A stretch of DNA of 64,000 nt from Lachnoclostridium sp. An118 (GCF_002160985.1 NZ_NFLQ01000001.1:304315-368314), one strand, 5' to 3'; shown: positions 1 through 8,464, counted from the stretch's first letter. Notes: generated by a model from the sequence alone, not told the origin. Translations and numbers: made by a program.

Positions 1-1
1 T

Positions 2-289
2 GGATATTCCTCTCTCAACACGCTGGCCAGCCTGAAGATAAACGAGCTGAAGATAGATCGTGAATTTCTGCTGCGGCTGCAGAATCCGAAGGAGGATTAC
101 AGGCGTCAGCTTATCATCATGAATAAGGTGGTGGAGCTGACGAAGGATCTGCAGATACAGACCGTGGTAGAGGGGGTGGAGACAGAGGAGGATGAAGGAC
201 TGGTGCGGGAGATGGGCTGTGTTCAGGGCCAGGGATACTACTACAGCAGGCCCGTGAGTGCGGAGAAATTCTCGGAGATCTATGTGTGA
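2..289 (+). CDS. EAL-domain protein, C-terminal fragment (gene enters from the left edge)
   Basis: An open frame runs from the window edge to TGA at 287-289. Its 95 codons carry late EAL phosphodiesterase signatures: GYSSLN at the start, then KIDREF, VEGVET and GCVQGQGYYYSRPV. In active EAL enzymes these regions hold metal- and cyclic-di-GMP-binding residues and the terminal loop, so the complete protein probably degrades cyclic di-GMP. The N-terminus (GGDEF, PAS or sensor domains) lies outside the window, so the domain architecture cannot be told. No terminator is evident before the next gene remnant. Confidence 0.85.
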   Translation, partial: GYSSLNTLASLKINELKIDREFLLRLQNPKEDYRRQLIIMNKVVELTKDLQIQTVVEGVETEEDEGLVREMGCVQGQGYYYSRPVSAEKFSEIYV

Positions 290-374
290 GAGGAGAAAAC
301 GCAGGACAGGAAAAGAGTGAACGTACGTCATTCCGAATATGGAGATCCTTCTTCCCTGACAGCAGCTGTCGCTC

Positions 375-790
375 TCAGCTCTGACCAAGAGCGCGGGCTG
401 CCTTTATAACTGTATCCTGGATAAAATCCTCCCCCATCCGGGTGTCCAGGAAGAGGTGATAGTTGGGGGCGGAGCCCCAGGGGCGCCGGGTGTAGTAGTG
501 GTAGTACTCTGCCCGGTGCTGGTCTGTCTGACGGATTTTCTGGCGCGCCTTCTCCTCATTCAGTCCCTCCCGTGTCATGACACGGCCAAGCCGGTAGGAG
601 AGAGGCGCCTGGAGGAAAACACGCAGACAGGCCGGATCGTCCCGGAGTATGTAGTCGGCGCAGCGGCCGGTGATGACGCAGTTCCCCTTGCGGACCAGCT
701 CCCGTGTGGATCGTAAAGAGGCAGAAAAAGCAGCCCCTCATAGAGCAGCTCAGATTGGTGGAGTAGAGGCGCGGAAAATATAGTTTTGGG
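375..790 (-). pseudogene. Decayed cytidylate-kinase-like gene, 5' truncated and frameshifted
   Basis: Read on the minus strand, the frame ending at 375 encodes a stretch with NCVITGRCADYIL, FLQAPLSYRLGRVMTREG and WGSAPNYHLFLDT. This resembles the C-terminal two thirds of the cytidylate-kinase-like family (nucleotide-binding fold). It has no start codon: upstream it meets a TGA near 730. The preceding piece (SAPLLHQSELLYEG) continues in another frame, so there is a frameshift near the T5 run at about 725. Further upstream lies the terminator of the permease gene, so the P-loop-containing N-terminus is missing. I infer a gene remnant. A sequencing error could explain the frameshift but not the missing 5' end. 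Confidence 0.6.
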
Positions 791-795
791 AAGAT

Positions 796-828
796 AAAAA
801 AGAGGATGCCGATGGGGCATCCTCTTTT
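796..828 (-). terminator. Intrinsic terminator of the NCS2 permease gene
   Basis: A perfect 13-bp stem (798-810 with 816-828) has a short loop. On the minus strand the 3' arm is followed by a T run. It sits immediately after the permease stop and also has an A/T-rich flank on the other strand, so it may work in both directions. Confidence 0.85.
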
Positions 829-839
829 GCTATATGGCT

Positions 840-2186
840 TTATTGAGCGGATTTTTCTTCCCTTGGCAGTATGATGTTCAGAAGAATAGCCATCAGTGTG
901 GCAACCACTACCGGTGAGCTTCCAAATACAGTCGTTACCCACTCCGGGAAAGCTGCCAGGGAGCCGGAAGCCTGGGTGATCCCCATGCCCAGCGCAACGG
1001 ACAGTCCCACAATGGACGTGTTGCGGAAGTTCATCTCTTCCTGGAAGATCAGCTTGATACCCGTCATGGCGATGGAGGCGAACACGGAGATGGTGGCGCC
1101 GCCCAGCACGCACTGTGGGATGGTGGTCAGAAGTCCGGAGAACTTCGGCACAAAGCCGGCGATCATCAGAATGATGGCTGCCAGTCCCAGCACGCACCGG
1201 TTGATGACTTTGGTGGTGGTGACGATACCTACGTTCTGGCTGTAAGTGGCTGTGGGAAGTCCTCCGAAGAACGCGCACAGGATGTTGCTGATTCCGTACA
1301 TGACAATGCCGCCCTGGAGTTCCTTGTTCTCCGGCATGCGGTTCATACTTCCGGATGTGGTGGCGGAGAAATCTCCGATGGCCTGGATGGAGTTGATGGC
1401 AAAGAGAAGACCGATAGCCACACAGGCAGAGGGCTCAAAGCTCATGGAAAAATGCATGGGCTGGGGAAGCTGGAACCATCCGGCGGACTGTACACCCGAC
1501 AGATCCACAAGGCCGAAAGGAATGGCAAGGATGTAGCCGGCTATAATACCGATCAGGATGGAGGCCAGTTTCAGAAAGCCTTTCGCGAAGTGATTCAGCC
1601 CTGTCACGACAGCCAGCGTAAAGAAGGCTACCAGCCAGTTCTGCCAGGAACCGTAAGTCTCGCTGGATGTTCCGCCGGCCATGTAGTTGACAGCTGTGGG
1701 GTAAAGAGACAGACCGATGGTGAAGACCACAGTTCCTGTCACAAGGGGCGGGAACAGGACGCGGATCTTTCGGATAAAAAGACCAACGATAATGGCAATG
1801 ACGCCGCCCACTACCTGGGCGCCCAGAATGGTGGCAATGTCGTACGTGCCTGCGATGGCCTGCATGCTTGGCACATAGGCAAAGCTGATACCCATGATGA
1901 CAGGCAGAGCGCTTCCAAGTTGAAAGTTCCCGAATTTAATAAAGGGGAAGAGCTGCAGAAGCGTGCTGATGGCGGAGCAGAACAGTGCAGCCTGTATGAG
2001 GATGACGCGGTCGCTGTCGCTGATCCCGGCCACTCCTGCGATAATGATGGACGGAGTGACGCAGCCCACGATCATGGCGACTACGTGCTGCAGTGCCAGG
2101 GGAAGAGCCTGTCCGAACGCCGGAACACCGCTCAGCTCAAAGACAGACGCATTTTTTTTGCTGACAGATGAATTTGAAGCAGACAT
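840..2186 (-). CDS. NCS2-family nucleobase:cation symporter (xanthine/uracil permease family)
   Basis: A 448-residue polytopic membrane protein expected to import a purine or pyrimidine base with a cation. It opens with the family pattern PLALQHVVAMIVG, and the signature region reads SQNVGIVTTTKVINR, the QNxGxxxxTxxxxR motif of xanthine/urate-type members rather than the UraA type. About 12-14 hydrophobic segments fit the family. The TM8 region reads NSIQAIGDFSAT; XanQ-like carriers have a Glu where this protein has Gln, so substrate cannot be assigned. The start follows TAGGAGGAAATT. It is monocistronic, with a promoter and an inverted repeat upstream and a strong terminator downstream. Confidence 0.88.
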   Translation of the reverse strand: MSASNSSVSKKNASVFELSGVPAFGQALPLALQHVVAMIVGCVTPSIIIAGVAGISDSDRVILIQAALFCSAISTLLQLFPFIKFGNFQLGSALPVIMGISFAYVPSMQAIAGTYDIATILGAQVVGGVIAIIVGLFIRKIRVLFPPLVTGTVVFTIGLSLYPTAVNYMAGGTSSETYGSWQNWLVAFFTLAVVTGLNHFAKGFLKLASILIGIIAGYILAIPFGLVDLSGVQSAGWFQLPQPMHFSMSFEPSACVAIGLLFAINSIQAIGDFSATTSGSMNRMPENKELQGGIVMYGISNILCAFFGGLPTATYSQNVGIVTTTKVINRCVLGLAAIILMIAGFVPKFSGLLTTIPQCVLGGATISVFASIAMTGIKLIFQEEMNFRNTSIVGLSVALGMGITQASGSLAAFPEWVTTVFGSSPVVVATLMAILLNIILPREEKSAQ

Positions 2187-2224
2187 AATTTCCTCCTAAG
2201 TATGATGAATTAGATTTACCTTCT

Positions 2225-2253
2225 GTTTCCATGTCGTATTCTGCCATGGAAAC
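2225..2253. promoter_or_regulatory. 9-bp inverted repeat in the permease leader (operator or RNA hairpin)
   Basis: Arms GTTTCCATG (2225-2233) and CATGGAAAC (2245-2253) are perfect complements separated by 11 bases. They lie a few bases downstream of the predicted start of the permease transcript. No purine-riboswitch core is recognisable, so a protein operator or an early mRNA hairpin is more likely. Confidence 0.55.
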
Positions 2254-2262
2254 TACCTTATT

Positions 2263-2290
2263 ACTTTATCACTAAACAGAGAAAATGCAA
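2263..2290 (-). promoter_or_regulatory. Probable sigma-A promoter of the NCS2 permease
   Basis: On the minus strand, TTGCAT (2290-2285) is followed after 16 bp by TAAAGT (2268-2263). Both are partial matches to consensus. Placement just upstream of the inverted repeat and ribosome binding site supports it. Confidence 0.45.
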
Positions 2291-2308
2291 AGAAGAAAAT
2301 CAAATCAC

Positions 2309-2337
2309 TGGCAAATTCCTGCCCAATGCGATATAAT
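2309..2337 (+). promoter_or_regulatory. Probable promoter of the degV-family gene
   Basis: A perfect TATAAT at 2332-2337 lies 35 bases before the chosen start codon. The -35 candidate (TGGCAA, 17 bp upstream) is weak. This placement requires translation to begin at 2372 rather than at an upstream in-frame start. Confidence 0.55.
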
Positions 2338-2371
2338 GGGCAAAGCGGTATTTTGCAAGGAGGATTATAGA

Positions 2372-3244
2372 ATGGCAGATTTTGTGATCACAACAGACTC
2401 CAACTCAGATGTGCCAGAAGGATTTCTGGTACAGCATGGCATCCCTGTCATACCCCAGTATTATATGTTCGGGGAGACGGTGTACGGAGACGAGATAAAG
2501 ATGGAACCGTCGGAATTTTATGAGACGATGCGGAAGGGAGAGCTTCCCAAATCCATGGCCAACAATCCGGAAGTGATACGGGAGAAATTTACGAAGATAT
2601 TAAAAGAAGGAAAAGATATACTTCACATTGCGTTTTCCAGCGCGTTAAGCGGCAGCTGCCAGAACGTGCAGGTGGCGGCCCGGGATCTGATGGAAGACTA
2701 TCCGGAAAGAAAGATCCTTGTGTTCGACTCACTCAATGCCTCCCTGGGAGAGGGCGTGTCCGTGATGCGGGCAGTGCAGCTTAAAGAGGAAGGCAGGAGC
2801 ATGGAGGAGATCTACGATATCCTGGCAGAGGAGAGAGCGCATGTCAATGTGTGCTTTACAGTGGACGACCTTCACCATCTGCAGCGGGGAGGGCGTGTCT
2901 CAAAGACGACAGCCGTTGTGGGAAGCATGATCAATATCAAACCTCTCCTTGCGGTGACATCCACCGGGGAACTGAAGTCTGACGGCACTGTGCGGGGCAG
3001 AAAAAAGGCTCTCAAAACCCTTGTGACCAGAATGGAGCAGTGTCTGGACACAGAGCATTTCGGAAAGGACAGGCCTGTGGCCATTGTCCACGGTGACTGT
3101 ATAGACGATGCTCTTGCCGTGCAGGAGCATGTAAAAGAACTTGGATTTGAAAATGTAGTGATCAACGACGTGAGCCCCAGTATCGGCACCCACGCGGGTC
3201 CCGGGGTAGTCGGGCTGATCTTTTATGGGAAAACCGTAAAATAA
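2372..3244 (+). CDS. DegV family fatty-acid-binding protein
   Basis: A 290-residue cytoplasmic protein. DegV/FakB proteins bind a fatty acid and present it to the FakA kinase. Family hallmarks are visible: ITTDSNSDVP at the N-terminus, FSSALSGSCQN (lipid head-group loop), DDLHHLQRGGRVSK and IKPLLAV mid-protein, and SIGTHAGPGVVG near the end. The ATG at 2372 was chosen because AAGGAGG precedes it at good distance and a TATAAT lies upstream; a longer frame opens at 2285 but would start before the promoter. Length is typical. No fakA homologue is nearby, so the bound lipid and partner are unknown. Confidence 0.92.
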   Translation: MADFVITTDSNSDVPEGFLVQHGIPVIPQYYMFGETVYGDEIKMEPSEFYETMRKGELPKSMANNPEVIREKFTKILKEGKDILHIAFSSALSGSCQNVQVAARDLMEDYPERKILVFDSLNASLGEGVSVMRAVQLKEEGRSMEEIYDILAEERAHVNVCFTVDDLHHLQRGGRVSKTTAVVGSMINIKPLLAVTSTGELKSDGTVRGRKKALKTLVTRMEQCLDTEHFGKDRPVAIVHGDCIDDALAVQEHVKELGFENVVINDVSPSIGTHAGPGVVGLIFYGKTVK

Positions 3245-3344
3245 AGAAAGCTTTACTTTGATTTGACAAAGGCTTAATCCTTTTGTGACAAAGATATGCT
3301 ACTCTTCTTATAGCAACAATTTTAAGACAGCGAGGTTGATAAAG

Positions 3345-3476
3345 ATGCGTAAAGAGAGAAGAAGCCGCAAGAGGATCAAAGCGGATCTGATGAGATCCTA
3401 CTATACCATGGAGTCAAAAGTGGACCCCAGGGCAAAGGAAGTTTTCAAAAGAAAACCTTACGCTGCGGTGCACTAG
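3345..3476 (+). CDS. Small basic hypothetical protein
   Basis: A 43-residue ORF rich in Arg and Lys (MRKERRSRKR at the N-terminus) starts at ATG 3345 behind a modest GAGG. It is followed within 30 bases by a strong intrinsic terminator, which suggests a real short transcript. I recognise no family. The high positive charge would suit nucleic-acid binding, but that is only a composition argument. It may also be a non-coding RNA segment. Confidence 0.4.
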   Translation: MRKERRSRKRIKADLMRSYYTMESKVDPRAKEVFKRKPYAAVH

Positions 3477-3506
3477 AACAGTTGCCGCAATAGCAGGCAG
3501 GAAAGC

Positions 3507-3550
3507 ATTCCCATATCAGTCCCCGAAAAAAGGGAGATATGGGAATTTTT
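3507..3550 (+). terminator. Intrinsic terminator after the small basic ORF
   Basis: A perfect 11-bp stem, ATTCCCATATC (3507-3517) with GATATGGGAAT (3536-3546), is followed by a short T run. The loop can add an inner CCC/GGG pairing. Confidence 0.85.
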
Positions 3551-3586
3551 CTGTTCTGAAAAAATACAGATGAAGAGGCAGATATT

Positions 3587-4498
3587 ATGACGAACATGGA
3601 GCGAAGAGAGGCGCTGCGGGGCATGGCTATCGCCCTGATCGGCGGCATTTTCTGGGGACTGGCAGGCGTCTTCGGGCAGTTTCTATTTGAATACAAGGGG
3701 ACCAATGCCAGATGGCTTGTCAGCGTGCGGCTTGTGCTGGCGGGACTGTTGCTTCTGTCCACCGTGGTTGTGAAACAGCGGGCTACATTCTGGAAGATCT
3801 GGACTGACAAAAAAGATGCCGCCACTCTGGTCCTTTTTGGCATCCTGGGCATGGCGGGGTGTCAGCTTTCCTACTACACGGCGGTGGAGCTGTCCAATGC
3901 GGGGACGGCCACTGTGCTGCAGTACACAGCGCCTGTCCTGATCCTCGGATATGAGGCCGTCAGAATGAGGCGCCGCCCCAGGGGCTTTGAGATTGCGGCT
4001 CTCGTCCTGGCACTGGCAGGGACGTTTCTTCTGGCGACCCACGGAAATCCGGGATCCATGTCCCTTTCCGGAAAGGCCCTTGCCTGGGGACTTATGTCGG
4101 CGGTGATGATGGCGGTATACAACCTGCTTCCTGCAAAGCTGATGAAAAAGTACGGGACATTCTGCGTCATAGGCTGGGGAATGCTGGTGGGCGGCATTGT
4201 CCTGTCCGCTTTTACCCATCCCTGGCATGTTGTGGGACGCTGGGATCTGGAGGCAGTGGGAGCGATGGCAGTGGTGGTCGTGCTGGGGACTGTGCTGTCC
4301 TTTTCCTTCTATATGGAGGGCGTGCGCATGATCGGGGCGGCAAAGGCCAGTCTGCTGGCCTCGGTGGAGCCTGTGACAGCCACCATAGCCTCAGCCCTTA
4401 TAATGCACGTGGTGTTTGCCGGGATGGATGTGCTGGGCATCGTCTGTATCCTGGGAGCCGTGCTGCTTCTGTCTGTGCCGGGCCTTAAAAAGGCCTGA
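3587..4498 (+). CDS. EamA/DMT-family transporter
   Basis: A 303-residue membrane protein with about ten hydrophobic helices arranged as two EamA repeats. The first begins ALIGGIFWGLAGVFGQFLF; the second includes AWGLMSAVMMAVYNLLPAKL and ends in ASVEPVTATIASALIM, the SxEP signature near the end of the second repeat. The family exports metabolites, amino acids or drugs; the substrate cannot be read from sequence. The start is ATG 3587 behind AGAGGCAG. The gene lies 50 bases upstream of the DUF362 gene with no clear terminator between, so co-transcription is possible. Confidence 0.9.
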   Translation: MTNMERREALRGMAIALIGGIFWGLAGVFGQFLFEYKGTNARWLVSVRLVLAGLLLLSTVVVKQRATFWKIWTDKKDAATLVLFGILGMAGCQLSYYTAVELSNAGTATVLQYTAPVLILGYEAVRMRRRPRGFEIAALVLALAGTFLLATHGNPGSMSLSGKALAWGLMSAVMMAVYNLLPAKLMKKYGTFCVIGWGMLVGGIVLSAFTHPWHVVGRWDLEAVGAMAVVVVLGTVLSFSFYMEGVRMIGAAKASLLASVEPVTATIASALIMHVVFAGMDVLGIVCILGAVLLLSVPGLKKA

Positions 4499-4548
4499 CC
4501 TTAGCTGAAAAGATATAAATAAAAATGATAAATAAAAAGGAGAAAGAC

Positions 4549-5673
4549 ATGGAAAAAGCAAAAGTGTATTTCACGGACCTTCGGGCTCTTCCCGGAACGA
4601 ACCTTCCCGGAAAGCTCCAGAAACTTATCAGAAAGGCGGGCATCGGGGACATTGATTTCGAGAAGAAAATGACGGCCATCAAGATCCATTTTGGCGAGCC
4701 GGGCAACCTGTCCTATCTGCGCCCCAACTATGCCAAGGCTGTGGCGGATGTCATCAAAGAGCTGGGAGGTCGCCCCTTCCTTACAGACTGCAACACGCTG
4801 TACGTGGGCAGGAGAAAGGATGCCCTGGAGCACTTAAGCGCAGCTTTTGAGAACGGGTTCAATATGCTCTCCACAGGCTGTCACATCATCATCGCAGACG
4901 GTCTGAAAGGAACAGATGAGGCCTACGTACCCGTGAGAGGCGGTGAGCTTGTGAAGGAGGCAAAGATCGGACGGGCTATCATGGATGCGGACGTCTTTAT
5001 CAGTCTGAACCACTTCAAAGGACACGAGGCCACCGGATTTGGCGGCGCGTTGAAGAATATCGGTATGGGCTGCGGCAGCCGGGCCGGAAAGATGGAGCAG
5101 CACAACAGCGGAAAACCTACCGTGGACCAGGAGCACTGTGTGGGATGTACTGTCTGTTCAAAGAACTGCGCCCACGGCGCCATCTCCTTCCACGAGAAGA
5201 AGGCCAGCATTGACCACAGTAAATGTGTGGGCTGCGGACGGTGCCTGGGAGCCTGCAACTTTGACGCCATCTACAATGAGAACAGCTCGGCTGTAAAGGA
5301 TCTGGACATGAAGATCGCCGAGTACTCCAAGGCGGTGCTGGACGGAAGGCCGAACTTCCATATCAATCTCGTCATCGATGTGTCTCCCTACTGTGACTGC
5401 CATGCGGAGAATGATCTTCCCATCCTGCCGGATGTGGGCATGTTCGCAAGCTTTGATCCGGTGGCCCTGGACCAGGCCTGCGCGGACGCCTGCAATGCAC
5501 AGCAGCCCATCCCGGGAAGTCTTCTTGACGACCGGATGCACGAGCATGATTTCTGCGATCACCACGACCACTTTGTCAACACCACGCCGGAGAGTGAGTG
5601 GGAGACCTGCCTGGCTCACGCGGAGAAGATCGGCATCGGCACACGGGAATATGAACTAATTGAAGTAAAATAA
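4549..5673 (+). CDS. DUF362-domain protein with two C-terminal [4Fe-4S] ferredoxin motifs
   Basis: A 374-residue cytoplasmic protein. Residues up to about 180 form the DUF362 domain (ALPGTNLPGKLQKL, KIHFGEPGNLSYLRP, ISLNHFKGHEATGFGGALKNIGMG). Two ferredoxin motifs follow: CVGCTVCSKNC and CVGCGRCLGAC, each able to ligate a [4Fe-4S] cluster. The tail carries FASFDPVALDQACADACN, typical of DUF362. The family is inferred to be redox-active but has no generally established reaction. The start at 4549 is set by AAGGAG seven bases upstream; an earlier ATG at 4525 has no ribosome binding site. Confidence 0.88.
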   Translation: MEKAKVYFTDLRALPGTNLPGKLQKLIRKAGIGDIDFEKKMTAIKIHFGEPGNLSYLRPNYAKAVADVIKELGGRPFLTDCNTLYVGRRKDALEHLSAAFENGFNMLSTGCHIIIADGLKGTDEAYVPVRGGELVKEAKIGRAIMDADVFISLNHFKGHEATGFGGALKNIGMGCGSRAGKMEQHNSGKPTVDQEHCVGCTVCSKNCAHGAISFHEKKASIDHSKCVGCGRCLGACNFDAIYNENSSAVKDLDMKIAEYSKAVLDGRPNFHINLVIDVSPYCDCHAENDLPILPDVGMFASFDPVALDQACADACNAQQPIPGSLLDDRMHEHDFCDHHDHFVNTTPESEWETCLAHAEKIGIGTREYELIEVK

Positions 5674-5703
5674 AGCGTCTGGAACAAGAGTTTCAGCATG
5701 AAA

Positions 5704-5753
5704 AAAAGCTGGCCATGTCCGGGATCCCATTCCCTAGTGCATGGTCAGCTTTT
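5704..5753. terminator. Bidirectional terminator shared by the DUF362 and vWA genes
   Basis: Fourteen bases at 5704-5717 pair with 5740-5753 with a single G-U. A and T runs flank it so that it can work on both strands. It overlaps the last codons and stop of the vWA gene (stop at 5734-5736). Confidence 0.75.
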
Positions 5754-7500
5754 GTATCTGTCTTTGTATGAGCACGCCGGCGGCCTCGCTGAAGCGCTCC
5801 ATCTTTTCGATGCGGACAAACTCGGTGCCGAAGATCTCACTGGCGGCTTTTGTGTCTCCGTCCGTCCCTGTCAGTATCCCGCAGACGTGCACGCCTGTTT
5901 TGCGGAGAGCCCGGACTTCGGCGGCGGTATCCTTCACGCCGGCAGAGCCGGAGTAATCCTGGCTGACAAGCCTTCTGGCGGCCGGATCCGGGGGAATGCG
6001 GCGGTCATCGTTGGGGCTGGCGTCCGTCAGAATGATGAGAAGCCGGTTCTTTGCCGGGGAGCCCTCCATAAGATGGCCGGCGCCCCGAAGGGCAAGTCCG
6101 TCCCTGTTCCAGCCGGCGGCGAAATAGCGGAAGATCTGCTCAGCGCAGCCTTCGCCTGTCCCGTCATAGTCCACAAACCTCTGCATAACCGTGCATCCCC
6201 GGACGCTTAAAAAGGAAAAGACCTGCACCGGGATCCGGTTGAGCTGCAGGCTTCTGGCTATGACGTAGCCCTGGGCGGCGATGATCTCCTGGCTTTCCAG
6301 TCTGGACGCGGAGGCATCCAGCATCAGATCCACGGAAAAGTCTGTCTCTGCCTCGTTCAGCGTGTCCATGAAGACACGGGGATCATGCAGATGCAGCCCT
6401 CTCCAAATCTGGGAGGGATAGAGCCTTCCGGAGCGGCTGCGGACACGGATGGGCTGGGGGTAGACAAGGAGACAGTTCCGGATCTGCTGGGAAAGCCGGG
6501 TGATGCTTCCCTTGTAGAGCCGGTATCTGCCCTGGAAGTGGGCTTTGTTTTTGTGCATCTGCTCCCTGGCGTCCCGGCGCACTTTCTGGATGGCCGGATC
6601 CGGAGAGGGGGCAGGGCTCTGCTTTCCGTCTGTAAAATAGAGGTGGGAGTCCGCGTGGGCGCCTGTACAGAGCAGATCTTCCACCAGATGATGCTCTTCA
6701 TCAGACAGGAGCGGTCTGCCAAAGCATCCTTCAATATAGAGCCGGTCAGCCCTCTGTGCCGCGGGACTGCGGCGCCTGGCATCCAGGCCCCGGCGTCCTT
6801 CCGCCACCCGGCCATTTGCGGCGGCGGTTCCGGTCATGAGAAGGGTGTCTGTGCGCACCAGGCGGGAGGGCAGTTTTTTCAGAAGGAACTGGTGCATTTT
6901 ATTTCGCATTTTCCCGAGAATGGAAAGGCGGCCAGGTCCGGAGGAGAAGCCGGCGTGGAAGAAACGGCGGAATACCTGGATGGTCCTGTCCGCGATCTCC
7001 TGGGCTGTCAGGGAACCGTCGTACTGAAGAGCCAGAAAAAGGCTGCGCTCCCAGGGATTGGCAAGGCCCATGTCCTTTCCCAGCACGAGGCGGCACCGGG
7101 CAGCCTGCAGCGCGTAGACAAGGCTGTTCTGGGCCATCCACTGCTGACGGGAACGTGTCAGCTCGCAGGCGAAGAATTCTTCTGCGTGACGGCGACGCAG
7201 CTCCGTCAGGACCGGGCGGTCTGCCACCTCCTTTTCGTAGACGCAGTTTTCCAGAGCCACCCACAAAAGGCCGTCCAGCGTCTCGCTGAAAGCGGAGCTG
7301 CTGATGCGGTCAAAGAGATCATTCATAATGTCCGGGTCATACCATTTATGCACATATCCGATGATGGAATTCATGTAGAAATCCGGCTCTCCGTCCTGGG
7401 TAAAGGCTGTAAAGGCGGGCGTGAAAGAGTAGTCGCCGGCGGCGGTCCAGATAATGTTCAGCGCCCTCCTTTCCGGGCGGGGCAGCTTCTTTGTTTCCAT
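5734..7500 (-). CDS. vWA-domain (CoxE/NorD-like) partner of a MoxR ATPase
   Basis: A 588-residue protein. The C-terminal third is a von Willebrand A domain: MIDAS motif DASAS in VDLMLDASASRLES (around residue 395) and a later LIILTDASPND. The N-terminal two thirds is helical and unassigned. Such proteins pair with MoxR AAA+ ATPases (NorQ/NorD, RavA/ViaA types) to remodel or metallate client proteins. Here the ATPase gene lies 23 bases upstream on the same strand, so the two form an operon. The ribosome binding site before ATG 7500 is rather distant. The client is unknown; no obvious metalloenzyme is adjacent on this strand. Confidence 0.8.
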   Translation of the reverse strand: METKKLPRPERRALNIIWTAAGDYSFTPAFTAFTQDGEPDFYMNSIIGYVHKWYDPDIMNDLFDRISSSAFSETLDGLLWVALENCVYEKEVADRPVLTELRRRHAEEFFACELTRSRQQWMAQNSLVYALQAARCRLVLGKDMGLANPWERSLFLALQYDGSLTAQEIADRTIQVFRRFFHAGFSSGPGRLSILGKMRNKMHQFLLKKLPSRLVRTDTLLMTGTAAANGRVAEGRRGLDARRRSPAAQRADRLYIEGCFGRPLLSDEEHHLVEDLLCTGAHADSHLYFTDGKQSPAPSPDPAIQKVRRDAREQMHKNKAHFQGRYRLYKGSITRLSQQIRNCLLVYPQPIRVRSRSGRLYPSQIWRGLHLHDPRVFMDTLNEAETDFSVDLMLDASASRLESQEIIAAQGYVIARSLQLNRIPVQVFSFLSVRGCTVMQRFVDYDGTGEGCAEQIFRYFAAGWNRDGLALRGAGHLMEGSPAKNRLLIILTDASPNDDRRIPPDPAARRLVSQDYSGSAGVKDTAAEVRALRKTGVHVCGILTGTDGDTKAASEIFGTEFVRIEKMERFSEAAGVLIQRQIQKLTMH

Positions 7501-7523
7501 GATATATGTATCCTGCCTTCCTT

Positions 7524-8429
7524 TTACACTGTGAAGATGGTATCCCTGTCGGCCTTTCTGGAGATCCGGGAGGAGATGATGTCCCGCACAAGAGACTGCT
7601 CGTAATCATCGGCAGTTTTGTTTGTGATGCCCATGTCCAGCGCCTGGCAGGGGCCGAGGCCGCCCTCCATCATCCGCAGGGCTCCGGTGAGTCCCCGCAG
7701 ATCCAGGACTTTCTCCGTCAGCTCCCCGCTTCTGCATTTATCCCTTATATCAATGAACAGGGAAGTGAACTGCTTTACATACTCCGGCTTCATGGATGGA
7801 AATTCTTTTTCCAGAAGCCGGGACAGATCCTCCTTTGCGATCTCCGGCATGGCAAGGACCATGAAGCGGGAGGAGAGTGCCTCGTTGAGCTCCCTCGTGC
7901 CCGCATATCCGTAGTTCATGGTGGCGATGAAGCGGGAAGCCGGATGTATCCGGATCTTCTGATAGCCGGGGATCTGGATGCTGCGGCGGAAGTCCAGGAC
8001 AGAGTGGAGCACGGCCAGGGCTTCGTTTCTGGCCATGTTGATCTCGTCCAGCACGCAGAAACCACCCTCCGTGGCAGCTTCGCAGACCGGGCCGGGGCGG
8101 AAACTCACCTCCCCGTCTTTAAATGTGTCAGTTCCCAGCATGGAGGCGGCGTCGGCGTTGATATGAAGAGACACATTGTACACCGGGCGGCCGAAAGCGG
8201 CGGCCAGATTTTCTGCCAGTACGTTTTTTCCTGTGGCTTTGGCCCCTGCAAGAAGCAGGTTTTCCCCTGCAAGAAGAGCCTGGGCAGCCTGTTCCCAGAC
8301 TTCTTTTCCGTAATAAAAATAGCGGGGCAGCACAGTGTCGTCTGCCTCCGGTACAAACCTGCGGCGGAATTCTCTGATCCCTTCAATGACCCGCGGATCG
8401 ATCTGTTCTTCCTCTAAAAATTTCAGCAC
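7524..8429 (-). CDS. MoxR-type AAA+ ATPase
   Basis: A 301-residue cytoplasmic ATPase. The Walker A region reads LLLAGAKATGKNVL, with Asn where Ser/Thr normally follows GK. Walker B is GGFCVLDEINMA, and a sensor-like ATMNYGYAGTRELNEALSSRF includes the arginine-finger region. The GTG start at 8429 is preceded by AGCGAGGA. It is the first gene of a two-gene unit with the vWA gene. MoxR ATPases couple ATP hydrolysis to conformational work on a target through the vWA partner. The GKN variant leaves the substrate-binding lysine but changes the Mg2+-coordinating position. Confidence 0.85.
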   Translation of the reverse strand: MLKFLEEEQIDPRVIEGIREFRRRFVPEADDTVLPRYFYYGKEVWEQAAQALLAGENLLLAGAKATGKNVLAENLAAAFGRPVYNVSLHINADAASMLGTDTFKDGEVSFRPGPVCEAATEGGFCVLDEINMARNEALAVLHSVLDFRRSIQIPGYQKIRIHPASRFIATMNYGYAGTRELNEALSSRFMVLAMPEIAKEDLSRLLEKEFPSMKPEYVKQFTSLFIDIRDKCRSGELTEKVLDLRGLTGALRMMEGGLGPCQALDMGITNKTADDYEQSLVRDIISSRISRKADRDTIFTV

Positions 8430-8464
8430 ATTGGTTCCTCGCTTCCTCGTAAAATGACAGATAC

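Noticed and set aside
2187..2290. Purine riboswitch before the NCS2 permease
   Set aside because: The conserved loop-loop and junction sequences are absent; only a simple inverted repeat is present.
3250..3344. Promoter with TTGACA near 3262 for the small basic ORF
   Set aside because: A good -35 is present but no matching -10 at acceptable spacing could be found.
6385..7605. A 406-codon open frame on the plus strand opposite the vWA gene
   Set aside because: It is antisense to a well-supported vWA gene, has no family resemblance and no ribosome binding site; G+C-rich coding DNA often leaves such shadow frames.
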